A program made the position numbers and the translations under genes. This document shows positions 1-5,982 of a DNA stretch of 5,982 nt, piece after piece. How positions within the stretch are numbered: the stretch's first letter is position 1; every line of letters begins with the position of its first letter. The notes under the pieces are model-generated. The model was not told the origin of the DNA, did no database searches, and saw nothing but the letters and a program-made list of their open reading frames with translations. The stretch comes from Calditrichia bacterium (GTDB lineage: Bacteria; Calditrichota; Calditrichia; RBG-13-44-9), in assembly GCA_026991005.1 (NCBI GenBank), contig JALXCH010000297.1, positions 1 through 5,982 of the forward strand. The letters run 5' to 3'.

Positions 1-2816
1 GCATCTACATTTTTGCCATATTGTTGTTAAGTATCGCTGCTGGTTTTGCCGGAAACACCGGGAAAATTGCCGGTCGGGTTACCGATAAACAAACCGGGGA
101 ACCGCTGGTAGGAGTGAATGTGATTGTAAAGGGAACCCAGTTGGGGGCTGCCACGGATGAGGACGGATTCTATTACATTCTGCAGGTTCCGCCCGGTACG
201 TACGATCTGGAGTTCAATTACATCGGGTACCATACGTTTACCGTCCGGAAAGTGCGAGTGGTAGTGGATTTAACTCAGATTATTGACGTGCAGATGGAGT
301 CCGAGGCGGTGCAGGGGCCGCAAATTGAAGTGGTTGCCGAGCAACCCATTATTCAGAAGGATGTGACCTCCACCCGGCGGGTGACTTCCCGGGAAGAGAT
401 TCAGGATACACCGGGATTTGAATCCACCTCGGATATTTTCAAATTAAGCGGAGGAACGGTGGTAGATGTCTCGCCCCAATCCATCATGCTGGAAGGGGGA
501 GGCCAGTTGCAGGTGCGGGACGAGAGTTTGAAGGATGTGCACATTCGTGGTGGTCGTGGAGGCGAAATCCTCTACATGGTGGATGGCGTGCCGGTAACAC
601 ACCCCATTTACGGGGGACGGGATGTGCTGGATCTGAACGTAGTGGATGTGCAGGAAATGGAGCTGCTAACCGGCGCTTTTAATGCCGAGTATGGACAGGC
701 ACAGTCCGGCGTGATTAACATTACCACCCGTTCCGGAACGGATTACTACGAAGGAGGGGTGCTCTACAAAACCTCGGAATGGAATTTCTTGAGTGAAGAT
801 TACGACGAGCGCTACATGTCCTTCTACCTGGGTGGTCCCGAACCGATAACGCGCAAGTTCCTGCCCAATGTTGGAATTCATTTCCCCGGAAAAATAAATT
901 TCTTCCTCTCCGGAAATGTTACTCTGGATGACACGCCTTACAACAACCATCGGGATCGAGATCATTTGCGGATTTTTGGGGTGAAGGTGCGGGAGAAACA
1001 GGATAACACCGCCAATTTAAACGCCAAGGTAAACTGGTTCATCTCGCCCCGGGTCAGTACCATGTTCAGTTACCACGGTACCTGGAAAAGCTGGAGTAAT
1101 TTTAACTGGCTGTGGAAAAATTATCCCAACCACATGGCGGAATACGACCGGGCTAACCAGAATTTTCATTTCCGGATTAACCACACCCTCTCCAAAGCCT
1201 CCTTCTACAATTTGAATTTCAGTTACCTGACGGTGAATTACAACGGTTCCCTGAACGGGCAGAATCCCGCAGATTTCTGGCGATTTTATAAAGACAGCAC
1301 GGTGTACAATTACTGGGAGTACACCAGTCGTTTCCAGGGAGCACCGGATTCGGTGCGTTCCATCATCAAACCACCCCAGCGCGATCCCTACGGCTTCATC
1401 GATAAAGAGAGTTACGAAAGCATCTGGCGGGACGATTTCACTAAAACCTTCACTTTTAAAGGAGATTTTACCTCCCAGGTGCATCCCGAGCATCTGATTA
1501 AAACGGGAATTACCGTGCAGTACAACGATCTGCGCTATGTGGATATTCAGGACGGAGGTTATCTGCTCTCCAAATACGGTGAATACCGCTTTAAAAATGA
1601 ACCGGAGTTTCCGGCGCCCAATGGGCCCTACAAAGAATTCGGTCAGAACCGCTGGGTTTTCCGGGCATTTCCCACCATGGGCGGTGCTTACATTCAGGAT
1701 AAATTCGAAAAAGAAACCCTGATTATTAACGCCGGTGTGCGCGTGGATTGGTTTACGGTGGGTTCCACGGTGATGAATAAGGAATGGAAAAAGCAGTGGG
1801 AAGACGCCACCGGGTTAAAAGCGGACTGGGATTGGCTCAAGTACAAAATCAGTCCCCGTTTTGGTATTTCCTTTCCCATTTCCGAGAAAATGGTGGTCTT
1901 TTTCTCTTACGGGCATTTCAACCAGCTTCCGGAAATGCAGTTCTTTTACCGCGATCCCTACACCGGCGGCTTTACCGGAAATCCTCATCTGGATTACGAA
2001 CAGACCATTTTGTACGAGTTTGGGTTAACCTACCGCCTGGCGCGGGACTGGGCGCTGGACGTCAAAAGTTACACCAAGGATATTTCCAAACAGGTGGGAA
2101 CCACCCGCCTGCGCGCTTCCCTGGGGTTGCCGGTGGATCTGTACGACAACAAAGGATACGCCCGTGCCCGGGGGTTGGAATTCGAGCTGAATAAGCGGGT
2201 TTCCGGATACACCTTCGGCAAATTAACCTACACGGTGCAGTGGGCAAACGGGTATTCCTCCTCCGCATTCGAGGACTACATCCGTTCCATCAACGATTTT
2301 CCCAACCCCATTCGCGAACGTCGTTTAAGCTGGGACATTCGGCATCAGGTGATCTTTCAGGGGACGTTTAATGTGGGGAAGCATCGGGGACCGCGGCTGT
2401 TCGGCTGGCAGTTGCCCGATCGCTGGAACATTACCGTGCTGGCACGGTTCTCTTCTGGCCAGCCTTACACACCGTTCACTCTCGACCCGGTGGAAGCCCA
2501 GAAGAAAGAGAACACCGCTACGGGACCTTCCACTTTCGTTATGGATGTCAAATTCCGAAAAGGGTTCGAGACACTGGGAGTACGCTGGTCAATCTTTGCC
2601 GATGTGTTTAATATTTTCGATACCCGCAATGTGCAAGTGGCTTACGGATTTAATACTTACACCGGTAAACCGTTCCGGTACGGAGACCTGGATCCTCAAC
2701 TGATTAGCAACCACATTTATCGCTACATCGGTTGGTACGATATGCTCACCCGGCTGGACCCCCGGCAATTTGCCCCGGGTCGGCATATTAAACTGGGACT
2801 ACAAATCGATTTTTAA
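1..2816 (+). CDS. TonB-dependent receptor-like outer-membrane protein with carboxypeptidase-regulatory-like domain (5' partial)
   Basis: This is an outer-membrane beta-barrel of the TonB-dependent receptor superfamily, a group that usually imports large or scarce ligands with energy from TonB. Residues are numbered from the TTG at 21. Residues 1-11 are the end of a signal peptide. Residues 14-92 match a carboxypeptidase-regulatory-like beta-sandwich (GRVTDKQTGEPLVGVNV, then TDEDGFY and PPGTYDLEF). Residues about 107-240 form the plug, with RGGRGGEILYMVDGVPV and NAEYGQAQSGVINITTRSG. The rest is aromatic-rich barrel, with the late motifs SGQPYTP (812-818) and DVFNIFDTRN (861-870) and a terminal phenylalanine typical of BAM-assembled proteins. 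No cysteine is present. The reading frame stays open and hydrophobic to the left edge (IYIFAI precedes the TTG), so the true start is outside the window. A possible TonB-box-like stretch (IEVVAEQP, 102-109) is weak. It ends 14 bases before the next gene, so co-transcription is likely. The architecture is SusC-like, but no SusD follows. The ligand is unknown; a surface-structure or assembly role without TonB is also possible. Confidence 0.9.
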   Translation, partial: IYIFAILLLSIAAGFAGNTGKIAGRVTDKQTGEPLVGVNVIVKGTQLGAATDEDGFYYILQVPPGTYDLEFNYIGYHTFTVRKVRVVVDLTQIIDVQMESEAVQGPQIEVVAEQPIIQKDVTSTRRVTSREEIQDTPGFESTSDIFKLSGGTVVDVSPQSIMLEGGGQLQVRDESLKDVHIRGGRGGEILYMVDGVPVTHPIYGGRDVLDLNVVDVQEMELLTGAFNAEYGQAQSGVINITTRSGTDYYEGGVLYKTSEWNFLSEDYDERYMSFYLGGPEPITRKFLPNVGIHFPGKINFFLSGNVTLDDTPYNNHRDRDHLRIFGVKVREKQDNTANLNAKVNWFISPRVSTMFSYHGTWKSWSNFNWLWKNYPNHMAEYDRANQNFHFRINHTLSKASFYNLNFSYLTVNYNGSLNGQNPADFWRFYKDSTVYNYWEYTSRFQGAPDSVRSIIKPPQRDPYGFIDKESYESIWRDDFTKTFTFKGDFTSQVHPEHLIKTGITVQYNDLRYVDIQDGGYLLSKYGEYRFKNEPEFPAPNGPYKEFGQNRWVFRAFPTMGGAYIQDKFEKETLIINAGVRVDWFTVGSTVMNKEWKKQWEDATGLKADWDWLKYKISPRFGISFPISEKMVVFFSYGHFNQLPEMQFFYRDPYTGGFTGNPHLDYEQTILYEFGLTYRLARDWALDVKSYTKDISKQVGTTRLRASLGLPVDLYDNKGYARARGLEFELNKRVSGYTFGKLTYTVQWANGYSSSAFEDYIRSINDFPNPIRERRLSWDIRHQVIFQGTFNVGKHRGPRLFGWQLPDRWNITVLARFSSGQPYTPFTLDPVEAQKKENTATGPSTFVMDVKFRKGFETLGVRWSIFADVFNIFDTRNVQVAYGFNTYTGKPFRYGDLDPQLISNHIYRYIGWYDMLTRLDPRQFAPGRHIKLGLQIDF

Positions 2817-2823
2817 GATGTGC

Positions 2824-2829
2824 AGGTGA
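2824..2829 (+). promoter_or_regulatory. Shine-Dalgarno-like AGGTGA very close to the start codon
   Basis: AGGTGA lies only one base before the ATG at 2831, much closer than the usual 5-9 bases. No better purine-rich motif lies in the 14-base gap. No in-frame alternative ATG or GTG upstream gives a better spacing. The ATG is still preferred because a complete signal peptide follows directly. Initiation may depend on coupling to termination of the receptor gene, or on SD-independent initiation, which is common in Bacteroidota and relatives. The motif may be chance. Confidence 0.3.
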
Positions 2830-2830
2830 C

Positions 2831-4651
2831 ATGAGCGTTTTAGGCAGGAAAAACAAATCGCAGCTGAAACACCGTTTACTCGGTTTGGCGGTACTGCTGG
2901 TGGCATTTCCCCTCTTTGCCCAGCAACAGGTAACCCTGGACTGGAAGATGCACGATGTGGGGAAGGTACGCCAGTTTGTTTCCAATATCGGCTCCCTGTG
3001 GCCCACCATGGTGCTGTGGAGTAGCTGGACGGGACTGATTTACTGCGAATTTCCCCCCAACAGCTACGAAGAACATGTGGGCGAGGGCGGCATCTGGATT
3101 GGCTCCATTGTGGGGAGCGATACTCTGGTTTCGGTAACCACCAGCTGGAACTCTTCGGTGGAGTTCTATCCGAGCGGTGCTCCCTGGGACAGTATCTGGG
3201 TGGTGGAAAAGGGCGACACGGTGGATATTCCCTACTGGCACGGCTATGTGGGTGTTTCCGATCAGGATTTTGTGTGCCGCTACAGCGATTATAACGTCAC
3301 CAACATTGCCCAGCACCACCCGCTGTATCTGGATGTTGTTCAAGTAAGTTACGCCTGGAGTTCCCCGCCCCTGGACGAAATGATTGTGTACAATTATTAT
3401 GTTACGGCCACCCGGCAGGATTTGCATCAGGTGTACATTGCCTACTGGCTGGATGGGAATGTGGGCTATCGCGGTCAGGGATGGGGATTTGCCCTGGACG
3501 ATTACTCCCTTTATTTCGAGGACATGCACATGGGGGTTTCCATGGATGATGCCGGTGGGGTGGATGGAACCGCTTACAGCCCCATTGCCATCCGCTTTTA
3601 TCCTCCCGAAGATGTTCCGGCGGATTCCCTGCGCTGGACGTTTAACTGGTATCCGGGGCAGGGGATGGGTGGACCGCCTTCCCGGGATGGCTTGCGCTAT
3701 GCCCAGATGGCAGCCGGCACCATCATGCAAAACCAGCTGCAACCCATTGGTTCCCAGTTTATTATTGCGGTAGGACCCTTCGACCTGGCGGTGGGCGATA
3801 CCCTGCATTTCATTATTGGCGAAATTTTAGGTGAAGGGCTGGAAGGGGTGATGAGCAACGCCGAGCGGCTGGATTGGCTAATTGAGAACGATTTCCACGT
3901 ACCGTCTCCGCCACCCCGACCGCCTCTGCGGGTGGAAACCCACAATCACGCCGTCACCCTGCGCTGGGATGCCCAACCCGGGGATGTGAATCCCGAAACC
4001 TACCAGGATCCTTACCGGGCAGATAGCGTAGCGCAGCCGTTTGAGGGCTATCGGGTGTACAAAAGCACCCACAGCGCAACCGGTCCCTGGACGCTGCTGG
4101 CCGAGTACGATGTTCCGGACAACGATTACGGCCACAACACCGGGCTGGTGCGGGAATACACGGATGTGGGATTGTTAAACAATCTGGAATACTATTACAC
4201 GGTGACCGCTTTTTCCAAGCCGGATACGGTGGCGGATTTCCCCAGTCAGGAATCCAGCTTGAACAAGAACGCCGTGGTTGTGGTCCCCGGAACGCCGCCT
4301 CCCCAAACTGTGGGCAGGGTAGCGGTGGTTCCCAATCCCTATCGAGGAGACATCGCGTACGATTCCTACAATCCTCCCTGGGAGAAGCCCGATCCCAGCC
4401 GCGACCGCTGGATGGAGCAGGATCGGCGCATTCAGTTCATCAATTTGCCCGCGCACTGCGAGATTAAGATTTACACCCTGGCGGGAGATCTGGTGAATAC
4501 CATCCAGCACCGCAATGCCGAGCGGGGTTACGAGGACTGGAACTTAACCTCCAGCGTAGGGCAGGCCGTTTCCAGCGGATTGTACCTGTTTACCGTGAGG
4601 GATTTAAACACCGGTGAAGTCCAGGTGGGTAAGTTTGTCATCATTAAATAA
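2831..4651 (+). CDS. Secreted fibronectin-III-like protein with T9SS-type C-terminal sorting domain
   Basis: This is a 606-residue exported protein of unknown function. Residues 1-30 form a Sec signal peptide: basic KNKSQLKHR, hydrophobic LLGLAVLLVAFPLFA, probable cleavage before QQQ. Residues 35-210 are a conserved N-terminal module containing LDWKMHDVGKVRQ (36-48), GGIWIG (86-91), VSDQDFVCRYSD (142-153) and YAWSSPPLDE (174-183). Cysteines 72 and 149 could form a disulfide. Residues 238-247 are an Asp/Gly-rich loop (MDDAGGVDGT). A proline linker (SPPPRPPL, 359-366) leads into a fibronectin-III-like domain, about 365-485, with GYRVYKS, GPWTLLAEYDV and YYYTVTAFS. Residues about 495-606 resemble the T9SS type A sorting or FlgD-Ig-like fold: VVPNPYRGD, IKIYTLAGDLV, SSGLYLFTV and the end KFVIIK. 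This suggests export across the outer membrane and surface attachment or release; that step is inferred from family knowledge. It sits 14 bases after the receptor gene and 25 bases before its own paralogue, so an operon is likely. No catalytic motif was recognised. Confidence 0.9.
   Translation: MSVLGRKNKSQLKHRLLGLAVLLVAFPLFAQQQVTLDWKMHDVGKVRQFVSNIGSLWPTMVLWSSWTGLIYCEFPPNSYEEHVGEGGIWIGSIVGSDTLVSVTTSWNSSVEFYPSGAPWDSIWVVEKGDTVDIPYWHGYVGVSDQDFVCRYSDYNVTNIAQHHPLYLDVVQVSYAWSSPPLDEMIVYNYYVTATRQDLHQVYIAYWLDGNVGYRGQGWGFALDDYSLYFEDMHMGVSMDDAGGVDGTAYSPIAIRFYPPEDVPADSLRWTFNWYPGQGMGGPPSRDGLRYAQMAAGTIMQNQLQPIGSQFIIAVGPFDLAVGDTLHFIIGEILGEGLEGVMSNAERLDWLIENDFHVPSPPPRPPLRVETHNHAVTLRWDAQPGDVNPETYQDPYRADSVAQPFEGYRVYKSTHSATGPWTLLAEYDVPDNDYGHNTGLVREYTDVGLLNNLEYYYTVTAFSKPDTVADFPSQESSLNKNAVVVVPGTPPPQTVGRVAVVPNPYRGDIAYDSYNPPWEKPDPSRDRWMEQDRRIQFINLPAHCEIKIYTLAGDLVNTIQHRNAERGYEDWNLTSSVGQAVSSGLYLFTVRDLNTGEVQVGKFVIIK
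3914..4171 (+). repeat. First copy of duplicated fibronectin-III-like coding segment
   Basis: These 86 codons (residues 362-447 of the first secreted protein) align without gaps to 5724-5981 in the second. By hand count 61 of 86 residues are identical, about 71%. At the DNA level the longest exact match seen is 20 bases (4085-4104 with 5895-5914), ending in mismatches on both sides. It marks the duplication origin of the two genes and is not a mobile element. Confidence 0.8.
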
Positions 4652-4665
4652 TGAGATCAAGGAAA

Positions 4666-4669
4666 AAGG
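4666..4669 (+). promoter_or_regulatory. Ribosome binding site of the second paralogue (AAGG)
   Basis: The purine-rich tract at 4659-4669 contains two AAGG cores. The second (4666-4669) is seven bases before the ATG at 4677, a normal spacing. It supports that ATG, which is followed directly by a short basic n-region and a hydrophobic signal sequence. The whole tract fits in the 25-base gap after the preceding gene. Confidence 0.6.
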
Positions 4670-4676
4670 CTTTAAA

Positions 4677-5982
4677 ATGAAAAAGCAGTTCTGGGAATTT
4701 GTTCTTATTTACATGCTTGGCTGTGTGCTCCCACTGGCAGCGCAATTTACCACGCTGGACTGGAAGATGCACAACGTGGGAAATGTTCGCCAGCTTGTTA
4801 CCAACATTGGCACACTGGACGATCACAAAAATCAGGTGAACTATCCCGGATTGATTTTTTGTGAGATGCCGGTGGGCAGCAACGAAGAGCACATTTACCA
4901 GGGTGGAATCTGGATTGGCGGAGTAACGCCCGAGGGAGACACGCTGGTGTCGGTGACCCGAACTCATTTCACCCCGGAGGAATTCTATCCCACAGCCGAA
5001 CCCTGGGACACCATCTGGGTGGCCCACAAAGGCGACACGCTGGACATCCCCTATTGGCCGGGATACACCGCTGTGAGCGATCAGGATTTCATCTGTCGTT
5101 ACAGCGATTTCAATATCCTGAACATTCGTGATCACCATCCTATGTACCTCACCGTGATTCAACGCAGTTATGCCTGGAGTTCCCCGCCGCTGGATGAATT
5201 CATTGTGTTGAACTACGATGTTATTCCCACCAAAATTCCCCTCACCAATGTGTATTTTGGGTTCTGGTTGCATGGTGAAGTGGGCAATAACGATGTAGCT
5301 ACCAATTTTATTGACGAGTTAACGCTGTTCTTCCCCAACCAGTATCTGGCGGTGGCGAAGGATAACGATGGGGGAGACGATGGCAATACCATCAGTCCCA
5401 TTGGGATTAAAATTCTCTATCCCGCTGATTCTTCTTTGAGCTGGACCTTTAAGTGGTACGACCATGAGGATCTGGCGGGGTTTGGGAGCGATCCGCTGCG
5501 TTACCGTGTGGCAATGAGCAGTGGCGAAATCATGCAAAATCGCCCCGATCCCGAACGTGCCCACATTTCGGTTTGTTTTGGTCCCTTCAATAACGTGCAG
5601 GTGGGGGACACGCTGCACTTCGAGGTGGCAGAAGTGTTTGGTTACGGGATGGAAGACATGATGGAAAACGCCCGCTACCTGGAATTTTTGCAGGAGCGGG
5701 GATATCGGGTTCCTTTTCCGCCGCCTAAACCACCCCTGCGGGTTAGCATTGCCAGCCATCAGGTAAAACTGGATTGGAAACCGCGGGAAGGCGATCCCAA
5801 TCCCGAGACCTACCAGGATCCCTACCGCGGCGATGGCGAGACCCAGCCGTTCGAAGGGTACCGGGTGTACAAAAGCACCGTTTCTGCCCAGGGACCCTGG
5901 ACGCTGCTGGCCGAATACGATATTCCCGATAACCAATTTGGCAATAATACCGGTTTGCAGTGGGAATACACCGATGTGGGGT
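4677..5982 (+). CDS. Paralogue of the preceding secreted fibronectin-III-like protein (3' partial)
   Basis: This open frame has no stop before the right edge; 435 codons are visible. It is collinear with the preceding gene from the signal peptide into the fibronectin-III-like domain. Residues 1-22 are a signal peptide (MKK, hydrophobic FVLIYMLGCVLPL, probable cleavage after AA before QF). The conserved module follows: LDWKMHNVGNVRQ (27-39), GGIWIG (76-81), VSDQDFICRYSD (133-144) and YAWSSPPLDE (165-174). Cysteines 62 and 140 match the pair in the upstream paralogue. An acidic loop, KDNDGGDDGN (228-237), may bind calcium. The proline linker PFPPPKPPL (346-354) leads to a fibronectin-III-like domain with FEGYRVYKS and GPWTLLAEYDI; the window ends inside it. 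By analogy the missing part should hold the rest of that domain and a T9SS-type sorting domain, but this cannot be seen. Cys16 after MLG resembles a weak lipobox, yet hydrophobic residues continue past it and the paralogue lacks it, so ordinary signal-peptidase cleavage is preferred. The function is unknown; it is probably co-expressed with the two upstream genes. Confidence 0.88.
   Translation, partial: MKKQFWEFVLIYMLGCVLPLAAQFTTLDWKMHNVGNVRQLVTNIGTLDDHKNQVNYPGLIFCEMPVGSNEEHIYQGGIWIGGVTPEGDTLVSVTRTHFTPEEFYPTAEPWDTIWVAHKGDTLDIPYWPGYTAVSDQDFICRYSDFNILNIRDHHPMYLTVIQRSYAWSSPPLDEFIVLNYDVIPTKIPLTNVYFGFWLHGEVGNNDVATNFIDELTLFFPNQYLAVAKDNDGGDDGNTISPIGIKILYPADSSLSWTFKWYDHEDLAGFGSDPLRYRVAMSSGEIMQNRPDPERAHISVCFGPFNNVQVGDTLHFEVAEVFGYGMEDMMENARYLEFLQERGYRVPFPPPKPPLRVSIASHQVKLDWKPREGDPNPETYQDPYRGDGETQPFEGYRVYKSTVSAQGPWTLLAEYDIPDNQFGNNTGLQWEYTDVG
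5724..5981 (+). repeat. Second copy of duplicated fibronectin-III-like coding segment
   Basis: This is the counterpart of 3914-4171 and runs to the right edge of the window. Blocks NPETYQDPYR, QPFEGYRVYKST and GPWTLLAEYD are identical between the copies, while positions between them differ. The paralogy probably continues beyond the window. Confidence 0.8.

Noticed and set aside
1784..2194. Plus-strand open frame of 136 codons in another frame inside the receptor gene
   Set aside because: It overlaps the beta-barrel coding region completely, has an arginine/glycine-rich composition typical of an off-frame reading, and has no domain signature.
2817..2830. Terminator or promoter between receptor and first secreted gene
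   Set aside because: Fourteen bases are too few and show no inverted repeat or T-tract; the same is true of the 25-base gap at 4652-4676.
2876..3808. Long open frame of 310 codons on the minus strand, inside the first secreted gene
   Set aside because: It lies wholly antisense to a gene with a clear signal peptide, domains and a paralogue. Its translation shows no recognisable domain. It is open because of the codon usage of the + strand gene.
2831..4651. SusD-like lipoprotein partner of a SusC-like receptor
   Set aside because: The protein has no lipobox cysteine after its signal sequence and no visible helical TPR-type repeats; it is beta-rich with a fibronectin-III-like domain and a sorting-type C-terminus.
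4677..4742. Lipoprotein signal (MLGC) in the second secreted protein
   Set aside because: The position before LGC is methionine, the hydrophobic stretch continues past the cysteine to AAQ, and the paralogue has an ordinary signal peptide without cysteine.
4644..5273. Minus-strand open frame resembling the one antisense to the first secreted gene
   Set aside because: The two antisense translations look alike (for example RGTPGVT and RGTPGIT) only because the sense genes are paralogues. This apparent conservation is not evidence for an antisense gene.
5319..5936. Minus-strand open frame of 205 codons near the right edge
   Set aside because: It is antisense to the second paralogue, whose + frame is open and homologous to its neighbour throughout.

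Overview
The window suggests a Gram-negative (diderm) bacterium of the Fibrobacterota-Chlorobiota-Bacteroidota (FCB) superphylum. The best guess is a Calditrichota/KSB1-type lineage, not a classical Bacteroidota. The reasons are a TonB-receptor-like outer-membrane barrel with an N-terminal carboxypeptidase-regulatory-like domain, and a following secreted protein that ends in a C-terminal region resembling a Type IX secretion (T9SS type A) sorting domain. GC content looks to be a little over 50%. The taxonomic placement is inference; no marker gene is present.

Layout: all real genes lie on the + strand and almost every base is coding. (1) Bases 1-2816 hold a TonB-dependent-receptor-like outer-membrane protein that is cut at its 5' end. 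Its signal peptide is open to the left edge of the window, so its start lies outside. (2) After 14 bases, 2831-4651 encodes a complete 606-residue secreted protein with signal peptide, a conserved N-terminal module, a fibronectin-III-like domain and a C-terminal sorting-type domain. (3) After 25 bases, 4677-5982 encodes a collinear paralogue of gene 2. It is cut by the right edge inside its fibronectin-III-like domain.

The short gaps, common strand and absence of any promoter or terminator between genes suggest one operon. The simplest reading is an outer-membrane/cell-surface system: a barrel protein for import or surface-protein handling, plus two related exported proteins that may sit on the surface or be secreted. 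This resembles a SusC-type receptor paired with surface partners, but neither partner looks like SusD. The substrate cannot be read from the sequence. No RNA genes, mobile elements, CRISPR arrays or large intergenic regions were seen.
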